DNA of 64,000 nt from Branchiostoma floridae (GCF_000003815.2 NC_049984.1:15772765-15836764), one strand, 5' to 3'. Counted from the first letter of the stretch, positions 45,784-58,525 are shown. Numbers and translations are program-made. Notes: generated from the sequence alone by a model not told the origin.

Positions 45784-46339
45784 AAGTGCGAACCTTGCCT
45801 GGAGAGAAATCGGGAGCAAAGTCGTGAAACGGAAGGTCCTTAATGTGTGACAGGGGCTTACACCAACAACTTTGCTGTCTTGGATACAAAGCCACAACTC
45901 TCTCACCGAGTGTCCTTCAGGTCTTACCTTGAAATTTTCAAAGGCTTTTTGATAATCCAAACATCCTGTACTCGTGTTGGTCCATAGCATGATTTGGCGG
46001 CTGTGGCCACATTGACTGCAGTATCGGTAATGCCACTATCTTTATGTGTTGTTTAGGAATTGGACAACGCTTTTGGTAAAACGTTATAGAATGTACAATG
46101 GATAATTTGTAAGGGATCACTTGGAAAACAGTTACGTTAAATGAAGAAACCACCCTGGAGATTCATAGATAATTAATTGCATGGTAGTTTAGAAATGGTT
46201 TTCATGTCAACTGCCACTCAACATCCACCATCTTGACTGCTGTGAAATGTAGAGGAGTGATATACACAGTTTCGCATGACCTGCCTTCTGGTATACATTC
46301 TTGACCAACTTTCTACCAATTGTCCAAATCCCGCCCGAT

Positions 46340-46640
46340 GTTGAACGCCCCAGCACTGTGCCGTGCCCTAACCGTCGCGTCGTGTGGTATAGACTGCATG
46401 GTATTTGGTCTAGAACCCAAATGTCTGGCCATGGGTTTGCATACTTTTGTGCTACTTTTCTGTTGCCCTTTGAAAAGGCACTTTGCGGGACTTTTCTCGA
46501 CCAGGTAAAAAAAAACTTGGCACCTGACTTCGCTTTTGGAGGTAAAAGGCCACAAAAGAAGAGGAATGGGCTTCATTAATTCACCTTCCAACACCGTGCC
46601 CTAAACACAGTGGATAGAAACCCTGTTGTTGTTGTTGTCT
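46340..46640 (+). mobile_element. Degenerate SINE fragment
   Basis: 'ccctttgaaaaggcacttt', 'ctcgaccaggtaaaa' and 'aacacagtggatagaaaccc' mark a worn SINE of the 40185 type. An open frame on each strand is incidental. Confidence 0.55.
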
Positions 46641-46834
46641 CTCTAAACGCTTCAAAACCTCGGTAATTGGTGCTTTCCTTCTCTTCCGTCTCTTTCTGCA
46701 CTTCCATCTCATCTGCTCCTCACTCGCTACTGTTTCCAATTGGTCGACTTTTGCACACAGTAGGCGGTCGCTTAAACTCTCAGCGTAATTTAAGGACATA
46801 AGTTTGTTTTTGTAGACACAGCCCTCTGTCCCTG

Positions 46835-46960
46835 AGGCCCCGGAAAGGCTTCACATGACTACCTTTACCTTCTGTCTGTCATTTGTATGCGGCACTGTTG
46901 AAATAAGTCACTTACCTGTGTACAGTACCGCGTACAGTGCCCTTGTCTAAATTTAAACTT
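46835..46960 (+). mobile_element. SINE 3' fragment
   Basis: 'gactacctttaccttctgt', 'atgcggcactgttgaaataag' and 'gtgcccttgtct' match the 3' half of the short SINE family, ending in A-rich DNA. Confidence 0.6.
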
Positions 46961-47019
46961 AAAAAAAACCAAGACGTTGAAATGCCTTAAGTGGGGATGT
47001 ACAGGTGTGATAATGCAAA

Positions 47020-48720
47020 GAGCTTTCGCCAACTTTGTTGTAAGTGGTGGTCTTCTACTGCACGGGGACACTGTAAAGGCTGGCTATCTTTAAAGTCTAC
47101 ATCAACAGCATGTTAATCACCGTCAACGGTTGAAAATTTAATGTTTGTAATGTGATATACCAGAGCGCTTTCCGTCAACTCTGTGGTAAATGGTGGTCGT
47201 CTACTGCATGGGCACATTACAAAGGCTGCCTATCTTTAGAACCTGCATCCTGAGCATGCTAAGTACCATCAACGGTTGAAATGTTTTCCAACCACTTTAC
47301 TTAGGCCTTTTTTCTTGATACTTAACATATACGGTGCCCTTTCGTGAAGTTTTGTGGGCATCAACTTTACATCCGTCCTATTTGTATCCATTCTATCATA
47401 GCTTCAGTAACAGCTTTGATCGCTTTCGAGCAAAATACCCTGCAGAGAAGCGACCGGTCTTTGGTACCAAAGTCAAAGAAGCGGACAGAAGCTTGGAAAG
47501 GGTGGATACCAGGGTAGACATCGCATGATCTATTGTCAACTCACAAACTACAAAACTTGACATCACGGCTTCCGAATGTTCTCTTACGTCGAAATAATGT
47601 ATCTATATGTATTTAAAAGCCTATCGCTAGTCACGCACAAGGAATTAAAGAAAACGTTTTACGACGATATGTCTTTATGAATGTGCTTAAAAATCGGATT
47701 CCGTGTATTGACCGCTGGTAGCTTTTCTTACATATTGAACGTAACCCAGAGTAACCGGGTGCTCAGTGAATGGAGTTGTATCGGCATGATATTGTGGAAA
47801 GCTTTCCGTCAATTGTGGTAGGTGGTGGCCGTCTACTAGTTTACTGCAAATTACAAAGGTTGCCCATCTTTAGCACCGGCTAAGTACTATCAACGGTTGA
47901 AGTGCTTGTCAGCCACTTTACGTAAGCCATATTCTTGATACTTAACATACACGGTGCCCTTTCGTAAAGCTTTGTGCAATTGTGGGCATCGCCTCTGCAT
48001 CCGCCCTATTTGTATCAATTCTATTATTATATAGCTTCGGTTTACTGCTTTGATCGCTTCCGTGCGGAGTATACAGTGCAGAGAAGCGCCCAAAGTCAAA
48101 GAAGCGGGAAGGAGATATGAAAGGGAGGGTGCCAGGGTAGACATTGCATGATCGAAATATTGTCAACAAACGTGACATGTCGGTAACCAAATTTTCTCTT
48201 GCGTTCAAATAAATATATGTGAATTTAACTTAAAATTCTATCGCCAGTCACGCACAATGAAGCAACCTGAATTAGAAAAAAAAATTTCAATTTTTTTTAT
48301 CTTTATGTTTTCACGACTATGCTTTACCAATACTTTGCGTGTGGTTTAACAACAGATTTCTTGTAGTGACCACTGTAACTGTAAGTTGTGATTCCTAGAG
48401 TAACCGCAGGTGCTCGGTGAAAGCAGTTCAATATGTGGATTTAAAGGTGTAAAACCGAGGAAAGCTTGATAATGGTGGCCTTCTACTGATATATCACACT
48501 GCAAAGTCCGCCTTCATCAACAGCATGCTAACGTACTGTAGTTTACGCTCGAAATGCCAGCCGCTTTACTTTGGCCATATTCTTGATACTTTACATAAAC
48601 GGTGCCCTTTCTTGAAGATTTGTGGATCTGCCTCTGCATCTGTCCTATTTGTTTCCATCTTATTCTAGCTACTATTCTAGCCTTCCCCTTTGACCGCTCA
48701 AGTGGCAAAATAAAGGAGAT
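47020..48720. repeat. Degenerate tandem repeat, ~640-bp period, three copies plus a fragment
   Basis: Copies run at ~47160-47530, ~47795-48160 and ~48455-48700, with a leading fragment at ~47020-47105. Shared blocks include 'tcaacggttgaaatg', 'cttgatacttaacat', 'acggtgccctttcgtgaag' and 'cctatttgtatccattct'. On the minus strand, copies two and three share an in-frame peptide, RKGTVYVKYQEYG. It may be a multiplied and decayed coding exon. Confidence 0.7.
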
Positions 48721-48829
48721 TAGTTTTTAACTAGAAAGGCCGACATTTGCTTGAGAGCAAATACAGCATATTTCAGCCATCTCCCTCATGCAACAATAGG
48801 CCTTGAGGTCGTTGACCCCTTTGGCCATT

Positions 48830-49915
48830 GGAAAATGACCAAAAAAATCCCAAATATATCATTTTAAAGTGGTCCATGCCCAAAAGTATACATGGGTCAT
48901 TTGAATAGATATCTAGAGCACCTCTTTACCAATTTACGGGTCCTCATCTCACCTCACCTAGTCCCATCCTCATCAGGAGGGTCGGGGACTATGGTTGCCT
49001 CCAGCACAAGTCTTAATTTACGGGTCATTAGGTTGTAAATCGAGGGAACAGGAGCCAAAAATGTTCAAATTTTGTCAAAAAATGGCCATAAAATCGCAAA
49101 ATTAAGCATTTTGTTGTACCGTATGGGAAAACTTTTATTGAATTTATGTGCACATAATTGAAGGGCACTTTTATACCAAATTTCAGATCATATGGTTGTA
49201 AAACGAGGCTACAGGAGCCAAAAATGTCCTTTTTTGGTCAAAAAATGGCCAAAAATCGCAAAATTAAGTATTTTGTTGTACCGTATGGGAAGCCTTTTAT
49301 TGAATTTATGTGCAAATAATTGAAGGGCACTTTTATACTAAATTTCAGATCATATGGTTGTAAAACGAGGCTACAGGAGCCAAAAATGTCCTTTTTTGGT
49401 CAAAAAATGGCCAAAAATCGCAAAATTAAGTATTTTGTTGTACCGTATGGGAAACCTTTTATTGAATTTATGTGCAAATAATTGAAGGGCACTTTTATAC
49501 CAAATTTCAGATCATTTGGTTGTAAAACGAGGCTACAGGAGCCAAAAATGTCCTTTTTTGGTTAAAAAAAATGGCCAAAAATCGCAAAATTAAGCATTTT
49601 GTTGTATTGTATGGGAAAACTGTTATTGAATTTATGTGCACATAATTGAAGGGCACTTTTATACCAAATTTCAGATCATTTGGTTGTAAAACGAGGCTAC
49701 AGGAGCCAAAAATGTTTTTTTGGTCAAAAAATGGCCCAAAATCGCAAAATTAAGCATTTTGTTGTACCGTATGCCAAAACTGTTATTGAATCTAGGTGAG
49801 CATATGATCAAGGCACCTCTGTACCAAATTCCATGTCATTCGGCTGTAATACCAGGGCACAGGAGCCCGAAATATACATGACAAAAACCTCAATAAAATC
49901 ATTTTAAAGGCAGAT
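48830..49915 (+). repeat. Tandem array, ~162-bp unit, about five copies
   Basis: The word 'gcaaaattaag' recurs at ~49096, 49258, 49420, 49584 and 49744, giving steps of 160-164 bp. The unit includes 'ttgttgtaccgtatggg', 'gaagggcacttttatacc' and 'aacgaggctacaggagcc'. More diverged units extend on both sides. Confidence 0.9.
48943..49014. mobile_element. 72-bp insertion with 12-bp direct repeats
   Basis: AATTTACGGGTC occurs at 48931-48942 and 49015-49026, with 72 bp of unrelated sequence between ('ctcatctcacctcacctag ... gcacaagtctt'). This is the footprint of a short retroposed piece. Read on the minus strand, the end is a GGTGAGGTGAGATGAG-like tail, which would suit a LINE or SINE with a non-poly(A) tail. 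Confidence 0.7.
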
Positions 49916-50030
49916 ATGAAAAAAATGAAAAAAAACACCTGGGGGTATTGGCTTACTCTATCTTTGTGCCACATTTCAAGTCAATCGGTTAAACAATGGC
50001 GGAGTTGATTCGATTTGAAGATTTGACAGG

Positions 50031-50189
<159 letters not shown>

Positions 50190-50324
50190 CACATTACGAA
50201 TACAATATATTTCACCATACCTATGGTATGGCTGAAATATAATGATGTGGAAGTAGCTCTGCTATATATAGTTCGCAGCGAGTTCACCCCCTATCTGGAA
50301 TGGGGGGGGGGGGCTCGTTAATTG

Positions 50325-50510
50325 GATATCTCTGAATCATTAAAGGGGGAAATTAGTAGAAATTGGACAGATATACATGCATAACATGCCTGACAAACTA
50401 GCCGTACGATGAGTATGGTTTGTGACCCAGCTAACCTTTCTGGCATGTTATCTGTCTATATCTATAAAATTTCTACTATTTTTCCAGCAACCTTTGGGGC
50501 CTGGCATGAT
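50325..50510. mobile_element. Decayed relative of the 23042 MITE
   Basis: 'attagtagaaattggacag ... ataacatgcc' is matched in reverse by 'ggcatgttatctgtc ... atttctactattt', and 'ccagcaacctttggggcctgg' parallels the 23.2 kb element. The outer ends are missing. Confidence 0.6.
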
Positions 50511-50589
50511 CAATAAGTTGTTGGTAAGCGCTTTATTTTGTGTACGGATATAGAGTGTTAAATTGTAACATAACAAAGAAATAATAATA

Positions 50590-50685
50590 TTTTTTCAAGC
50601 CTTGTGCATTTTGCTGTCACATTAATCTCGTACAGTCTGCATGACATTCCCATCATAAAGTCAAGGGTAGCAGAAATTCACTTCA
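50590..50685. repeat. Degenerate relic of the MITE core
   Basis: 'ttgtgcattttgctgtc', 'gcatgacattcccatcataa' and 'agtcaagggtagca' follow the order seen at 750-830. Confidence 0.4.
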
Positions 50686-51464
50686 GAGCGCGCAGCTACG
50701 CCGCCAACGAACCTAAATCCAGTGAGATACTCCTTTACAACCAGTCCTCGAGAACTTCATCATGCAAATGTGGAGTGAGAAGCAAAGAAGAGCTGCCAAT
50801 ATCGATTTTTTTTCCACAAGTTGCCTTGGACACGGCCACTGGTCAAATCTTGCCTGACCTCGACCTTTTCGGAGTTTGACTTATAAGTTGCAGCCGACCT
50901 TTTGGTCGTAAAGCTCGGGGTTATACATATACTCCTGTTTGAAGTTTAGGGGCAGGTCGTATCCTCTTAATGGATGGAGTGGCTGAAAGTATTGCCGTAA
51001 CCTCAGAAGGTGGCTCAATAGAGATAGCTTAGGGGAAAAAACCCCTGCATATGAAACATCGCCCTATGAATGTAAAAAGAGCAATTTCTCATCTTCGTTC
51101 TTTGCAGTGCATTGCTAAAGAGATACTGCACTATATAGCAGATAGAAAGGCTTAACATACAATCAGTCATTATATCCGTGTTTCCGTAGTCGTAAGTTCA
51201 TCGAAGATAGACGGGTATTATTGTGTTCATTGCTTTCTTATTGTTGATATGCATCGTGTACATCTCTCGACTGGGGAAAGAAACTTTATTCACTTTTAAC
51301 ATTTTATATTCACATTCTATTGCTTCTCGGTTGCTTTTTGATGTAAGTTTTGTCTTACAATGGAAAGTCTAAACGAAAATGAGCTCTTATAAAATACATT
51401 TGTAAAAGAAGTTGTGAATAATGTACGTACAAATCGAAAGATGGGATACAGTGGACACTCTGGA

Positions 51465-52085
51465 CACAGCTATTGAGGACCTAGACTTTGCGATGATCTG
51501 GCACTTCTTCCACGCAACCACGGGCAGATACACGATAAAACAGCTCATCTTGACACAGCAGCAATTAGCACAGGACTCAATATCAAAGAAAGAAGACTAA
51601 ACTCATGAAAATCACCACTACAAACAATGCACCGGTCACAAACAAAGGGATATAAGTGGATGAGTTCTTTGTGTACCAATCCGAGACATGGAGAACCACA
51701 AAAGCAACACAGCACAGGATACAAACCTTCATTAACACCTGTCTGAAGAAGATCTTTAAAATCAAGTGGTCAGGCAAGACTTGAGCTGTGGGACAGACCC
51801 GGACAAAAATCAGTGGTCAGTCAGATCCTCAAGAGGAAGTGCTCCTGGATAGAGCAGACACTCTGAAAGCCACCATCCAGCATTACACACCAGGCCCTAA
51901 CCTGGAACCCCACAGGGCAAATGAAAGAGGGGAGGACCAAGAACAGCTGGAGAAGGGACACTGAGGGATAGATGAGGAGCATCAGTAACAGCTGGCACGA
52001 CCTGAGAAGGAAGACCCATACCAGAGACGTGTACAGTGGAGGACTATCATCGGCGGCCCGGGTGCAAAGGGCCTAAGTACAGTGG
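51465..52085 (+). pseudogene. LINE reverse transcriptase relic, 3' end with deletions and frameshifts
   Basis: Pieces of a reverse transcriptase C-terminus can be followed across frames. IEDLDFA is followed by a one-base loss that destroys the expected (F)ADD catalytic motif. A TKLMKI-like piece and VDEF come next, with an internal deletion. SETWRTTKA and INTCLKKIFKIKW follow, then, after a frame change, a basic 'HQALTWNP..RRDTEG'-type tail. This wording differs from the LINE at 7802, so it is a second, older LINE family. It cannot make a functional protein. Confidence 0.75.
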
Positions 52086-52824
52086 AAAACGAACACACAT
52101 TTTATTTCCAACTATTCATTTGACCACCATGAATGAAGTACATTGCCTAAAGACGTCACCACAGCCTGCCCCAACTTTCCCTTCTTCACGGACTTACAGA
52201 AAGCCACTTTTCTCTAAAAAAAACGAGATATCAAACCCAACTCGTCTAGACATATAGCCAACACTAATTTCTTTTGTAGTTTGTTATGATAACGCCAATC
52301 AGCTGACCACTGTCTCATGCGTGTCTCCTATGTTTCTACCATGTTCTTACAATTAGTCTTCAAGTATTTTTATAGCTAAAGTTGTGCGAGTAATTCTCAG
52401 AGTTCTCGATTTGCCAGATGTATAGACAAGGTTTTATTTCCCATGTGATCCAACAATCATTAGTGCCAGACAGTTAAAAACTAGTTCGGCAGCCTGACTC
52501 AACCCACCGGGACTATCGGCTAAGTAGCAAGGCGTGGAAGGTATTAGAGCTGATAGGTATTAACAACTGGGCCGATGGTTATATTGCCACTCCTCTCACG
52601 CATACCATCAGGCCTTCACCCTGTTATTGGTCGTTAAAAAAACTTATATATGAAGACAGGTCAGCCTGGATCATGCTTTTAAGATTGTTTTCTTGTCTCC
52701 AATTTCACATCACTTTCATATGAGTTATAGCGACAATGATACATAGAATGTAATAGGGGGTAGCAGACTATATAATATAAATAAACTTTCATTCATTTCA
52801 GCTTTCAAACTGTCACTCTCTCTC

Positions 52825-53375
52825 TGTCTCGCTCACTTGCTCCATCACTTATCCATTCATTCATTCACTCACTCACACTCTCTCTCCCTTTCTCGCGCGC
52901 TAACACATTCGATTACTCACCGTCGCTCGCTCACTTCCTCGCTCACTCACTCACTCACCCATTTATCAATTCACACTCTCATTCATTCACTCAATCACTC
53001 ACTCACTCACCCATTTATTAATCCACACTCTCATTCATTCACTCGATCACTCACTCACTCACTCACTCACTCACCCATTTATTAATTCACACTCTCATTC
53101 ATTCACTCAATCACTTACTAACTCACCCATTTATTAATTCACACTCTCATTCATTCACTCAATCACTCAATCACTCACTCACTTACTCACTTACTCACTC
53201 ACTCACTCACCCATTTATTAATTCACACTCTCATTCATTCACTCAATCACTTACTAACTCACCCATTTATTAATTCACACTCTCATTCATTTGTTCACTC
53301 ACTCACTCACTCACTCACTCACTCACTCACTCACTCACTCACTCACTCACTCACTCACTCACTCACTCACTCACT
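52825..53375 (+). repeat. Compound minisatellite of CACT runs and a ~55-bp unit
   Basis: (CACT)n/(ACTC)n runs alternate with a recurring block 'cccatttattaattcacac' plus 'tctcattcattcactcaatc' that appears about six times between 52960 and 53300. The array ends in ~85 bp of nearly pure CACT. It is non-coding. Confidence 0.95.
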
Positions 53376-53394
53376 TGTAACCCCTCTCTCAATC

Positions 53395-54255
53395 CCCTTC
53401 TGTGCCTGTTAGTGCTTGAGGCTTCAGCAGTCCCACGTGTGACATTTGAGTGACGTGTTTTTCTGACCCCCGGGGCACATCAGTTAGGTAAACGTGAGTG
53501 TGTACCAGTGTCTCTGCAAAGAACCCGAGACATTCCAAGTCTCCTGCCAACTTTTGGAGAAAGTGACGAGACAAGAGGCGAACCATGTCTCTGTTAGCGA
53601 ACGACGTGAGTTGAACGCATAAACTTTATCATAGATTCATACAGTACGGCTGAGAATCATTGGTGTGTAAAACGAGTAGCTATAAGCCCAGTGAGAGTTT
53701 CAACTGCATTTTATAAATAGAAACCTTGTCTAGACGATCATAATCGCACATGCATTCAACGTCTTTGTGTGCGTTAGAAACAATTAACCATCATTCATAC
53801 AGCTGCTGGCGTCTTTTCACGGCTTTCAACTGGTCAGATTTAAGATTGTAACAAAAAAAGCCTCCAGGCATGATTAAGAGAAAGCTAAGATCGACTTGTT
53901 GTTGTATTGTGTGAGTCTACCGTTGTTAAGCGATCGGCTGTGTGGCGTTTAATGTCCCCACAGCTCTCTTAGTGTTGCAGAGTTGTTATAGTATGAGCTA
54001 TGCCCGCAAACAGAGTAGCCAAACGTGGGTGCAAATGCATAGAAGGTTGGCAAAGCAAATAGGTGACGATTTTTGTGGTGAAAACTTTCTAACTCAGTGC
54101 AGAACAAACAGGTATAAACAAGTTGACCTTGACCCTCTGAAACATTTTGATTCGTTGTAGCGTATATAAGAAGGCCACAAAACAAAGAATACACACAAAA
54201 AGGATACTTTAAAAGGCACGGTGGTAGGCAAAAATGTAATTTAATAATCCCGTAC
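53395..54255. other. No supported gene
   Basis: A moderately GC-rich patch at 53400-53590 ('gacccccggggcacatcag', 'gcaaagaacccgagac') could be an old retroposon tail, but the class is not recognised. Confidence 0.35.
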
Positions 54256-54259
54256 CTAA

Positions 54260-54576
54260 GCTGTTTCAGGTTTTAAAAAAGGTAACAGGTAAAGGTAGAT
54301 ATAGTTCCATAGCCTTTTTGAGGCTGTAGGGGTAGTGGGTTCTTATCTAATGTGTCTCGGATACGGTATTGGAAAATGGAAAACAACCCTCCCCTTCCAT
54401 CGTCTTTTACATCCCCAAATTACCGATCTTGTGCCCGTGAGAACGGAACTTTACACGGCTTTCCTCGCTTCAACCAGGTGTAAAAATGAGTACATAAAAA
54501 AAGTTAGGTACCCATTTTTACACCTGGCTGAAGTGAGGAAATTCGTGTAAAGTTCCGTTCTCAAGGGCACAGGATC
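54260..54576. mobile_element. SINE fragments in head-to-head inverted arrangement
   Basis: A worn SINE of the 40185 type ('catagcctttttgaggctgt') leads into an arm at 54425-54488. This is repeated in reverse at 54513-54576 after a 24-bp spacer, with about six mismatches in 64 bp. The arms contain the SINE body (gaacggaactttacacgg, ccaggtgtaaaaatg). A transcript through it would form a long hairpin. Confidence 0.8.
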
Positions 54577-54589
54577 AGTAGCATGATAG

Positions 54590-56560
54590 GAGTTTGTAAT
54601 GTAGAAACTGTATCCGCAGAGAATAGTGCAGGTATATATATATAGGTTGTCTAATTGATTTCATTACAATGTGTATTTATCCAGGGAACACATGTCGCCA
54701 ATTGGGCGGCTTTCAATTAACCCTGTGGGTAAAGATAAACAAGACAAACTAGTATATGATTGAATAACAAAACATGGACATAAAGTGCCAACTAATTTAG
54801 GTTGTATTCTAAGCAAATAAAGATAAGACTGCAAAATAATGAAGTGAATGGAAAAAAAAAATTAAATAGATATAAACAAATTCCGTAAACAATGGGCTTC
54901 ACACATTCTATGTCTGATGTCTAATATCAATGTGAAATAAATGCTGAAACAATATTGTAATATGAAATATGATCCAGATTTAAACATGTACAATATGGTT
55001 TTCATTCATATGGAAAGTATTGGAAGTGGGTTTGACCAGCATTATGTATCGAGTGATATCAATAGAAGGAATGCAGAGCTGTATACTCGTATGATTGTAC
55101 GAAAGATGATTTTTTTCACATTCAAAATGTTACGATAGTTGCACTTAAGTAGTTGCACTTAAAAAGGTATGATTAATTTTTTTATTGATTGCAGACAACT
55201 TGGCAGAGACATGAAAAAAAGCAATCCGTCTTTCAAGAAAATGGGTATTACAGAAGTTGTTTTGGCACACTGAAAAGGTGTCTGTATACATTAGTCATAC
55301 TATTTGTCATGCCCTAGCTGCTTCGTATTTCTGATGCATTGAAGAGTCATGGAGACACACTGTGGTACTACTGTTAGGCAGAATCGATCCATCATTTGCA
55401 AAAAAATATGCAAGTCGCCAATAATATAGGATTTAAGAATGATGAGCCAATTTTCCAGTCTCCAAGCTTCTAAGGTGACGGGGAGTGGGAGGGGGGCAAC
55501 GTTTGTTGTTGCCTAACAAAGATGACCTTTCAATGATTATTGTATCAAGCTTTAGTGTCATTCCTAGTTGACTGCATTGGTCAGGCATAAGTAATCTGAA
55601 CGGTATAACATGACTATGCTATACGTGGTCAAATTGCGAGCCAAGTTTCTACTTGGACTTAGTTGTGGTAGTTGCAAACTGGTAAGGCTTGCCCCCCTCC
55701 CCCGTCCAATAGGACATGCCCTTATAAGTGAGTCGAGCCCTGCCGTATTTCAAATGAGGTTTATATCACCCTCTACTTTCAACTCCCCCCGTTATACTTT
55801 ATTACTTCCTGTAGAACAGGATTCGAACCATTAACTCTGCGATGATCCCGATAGACCTATTTACAACAACAACGCAACCATTATTGAACTAGTTTAACTG
55901 TGTATCAAACACAAAATCTTCAATCTTTGTCGATCAAGAAAATGACTGGTGTTGTTTATTGGAAAATTTGGGTGAGTCCAATTTCTGTGTTGGATATTAC
56001 AGTTCCGAACTAGTTAAATAATGACTTCTAACAAGAAGAGCGATGAACTATCAAGTTAACAACACAACCGGAACACTCGAGATGAATCACTAAGAAACTC
56101 TAAATGGTCAATCATGTTTGCCTGTCTACTCACGAGGTGCCTGGGGCGAACACATGTGTGTTGAGAAGGATAATTGATCTTTTAGTTCAGACAAGTCAGA
56201 CGGAAACGTAACGAGTTGGCACCACCTGAAACCTCCCGTGGGCAAAATCTCGGAACGAGTTTGATCAAGTTTGGAAGACGCAGTGTGGGATTGACAAATG
56301 GTGCTATCTAATGAGGAAACTTTGTACTACAGCAGTCAAAGAAACGTTCCAACTCAGCTTGTTATGCCGGTTTTCTGGATAAGGGTTCAAGGCTGCTGTC
56401 AATCGATCGGTAAAATCCAACTTGAAGTGTGAAGGGAATGCGTCCCTAAAGAGGAAATTCTGGTCTATTAGCGTGTAGATGTGGCAAAGTTGGCACCGAA
56501 TGTCTACCTCCGTAATGGTGAATCGTTGACGCAGTGGAGCAATTTCCGTCACAGAGTGGT
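54590..56560. other. No supported gene or element
   Basis: AT-rich with a few GC-rich patches. Open frames of 60-82 codons have no motif or splice support. Confidence 0.4.
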
Positions 56561-56564
56561 GTCA

Positions 56565-57960
56565 TCAGAGTGCTATAGAGCATTCCTGTCTTAACTCTTC
56601 ACTCCTGCAGTAGACGCGCGTATATGACCTTTACAAGCTGTTTAAGTGGCAATACGAAGGAAAGCTACCATCGTTATGTACCGTACAGGAGTTGTGAGGG
56701 TCGGCCCCTTTGCATATATCTATTGAGAGGTGCAACACACAAGAGAAACCCACGAACAGTTAATGAGGATTTGTTTCACATTCGTGGACTTAGATGCTGA
56801 CAAACGGAATAGAGTTAAACAAAACACAGGTCCGTACGAAAACCTCCGAGGCAGAGTAAATAGAAATTGAAACTGAAGTGGTACGTTCACTGTCAAGGTC
56901 ATTGGGCATAGTCAAAACTTATTATTTCTAAAGCTAACCGTTCAGAGTAGTGCTATGGAGCATTCCTGTTTTGGCTCTTGAATAACCCCTGCAGTAGAAG
57001 CTTGCGGTTGACCTTTTCGAGCTGTGTAAGTGGCAATGCGAAGGGAAGGTTCCATCGTTATGTACCGTCAGGAGTTGTGAGGGTCGGCCCCTTTGCATAT
57101 ATCTATTGACAGGTGCAACACACAAGAGAATCCAACGAACAGTTAATGAGGATTTGTGTCACATTCGTGGACTTAGATGCTGACAAAAGGAATAGAGTTC
57201 TACAATACACAAGTCCGTACGAAAACCTCCGAGGCACAGTATAGAAAAGTAAAGTCAGGAGTTGTGAGGGTCGGTCCTTTGCATACATCTATTGAGACGT
57301 GCAACACACAGGAGAATCCCACAAACAGTTAATGATGATTTGTGGCGCATTCCGAACGATACAGAGTCAAACATACCATCGGTCTGTACGAAAACTTCAA
57401 AGGCACAGTAAAGTAAAGCAAAAACTGAAGTGGCATGTGCACTGTCATGGCCATCGGAATTAGCCAAAACTAATTATTCATAAGGGTAACCGTCCAGAGT
57501 GCCATGGAGCATTCCTGCTTTGACCCTTAGGTAACCCCTGTATTATAGACGCTTGCCTTTCCAAGATGTGTAAGTGGCAATGCGAAGGGAAGTTTCCATC
57601 GTTCTGTACCGTCATGGGTTGTCAGGGTCGGTCCCTTAGCACATATCTATTGAGAGGTGCAGCACACAGGAGAATCCCGCGAACAGTTAATGATGATTTG
57701 TGTCACATTCGTGGACTTAGATGCTGAAGAACGGAATAGAGTGAAACAAAACACAGGTCCGTACGAAAACATCCGAGGCATAGTAAAGAAAAGTAAAAAA
57801 CTGAAGTGGTACGTTCACTGTCAAGGTCATCGGGATTAGTCAAAACTTGTTATTTATTCGGGTAACCGTTCAGAGTGCTATGGAGGATTCTTGCTTTGAC
57901 TCTTAGATAAACCATGTAGTAGACGCTTGCGGTTTGCCTTTCGAGCTGTTTAAATGGCGC
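56565..57960 (+). repeat. Tandem array, ~370-bp unit, about four copies, one shortened
   Basis: 'agagtgctatggagcattcc', 'gtaagtggcaatgcgaaggg', 'aggagttgtgagggtcgg', 'cattcgtggacttagatgct' and 'ccgtacgaaaacctccgagg' recur in order beginning near 56565, 56941 and 57491. A shorter copy lies at 57255-57490 and a partial at 57851. Frames shared between units on the minus strand have no recognised family. Confidence 0.85.
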
Positions 57961-58525
57961 TCTCTCTGCAACCTTAAATTTGACATATATACATACACCA
58001 AACCATGACACTGCCTCCACCAAGCGCTACGCGCTGTTACGCTCTATCCGTGCGTCAGCGTGACATTCTCCATGCCACCCCCGTACCTTGATTCGGTCAT
58101 CCAACTGCCGAAAGGGCACATATACTCTACTCAAATGTAAAAGATAATCTTGGATGTTCTGTATACCAAAGATTACGTGAAAAAAGGATAGATTGAATCA
58201 TTGACACCCGCATCCATACCAGCAGGATGATACAGAGTTGAACACAAGAAGGAAAATTTGGCACTTTTTTTCGCGACCCACTCACGTAAGCAGCCCTGGT
58301 GCTCGTTCCACGAATTTCTAATCATAAGGAGTTTGACACCATATAAAAGGAAATCACACACGCTCTCTATTGATATATAATATGATGAAATTGATGCAGA
58401 AACAACCGAAATATGATCAGCCAAAGTTGATATTCTTGATATACTCTTTTTGGGCCGAGTTTAGATAGATATTGATGAGTCTATATGGATTCTACTGTCA
58501 GAAACTTGTCACATATAACCGGTCA
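57960..58525. other. No supported feature
   Basis: A short palindromic patch 'ccaagcgctacgcgctgttac' lies at ~58020. Nothing else was recognised. Confidence 0.35.
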
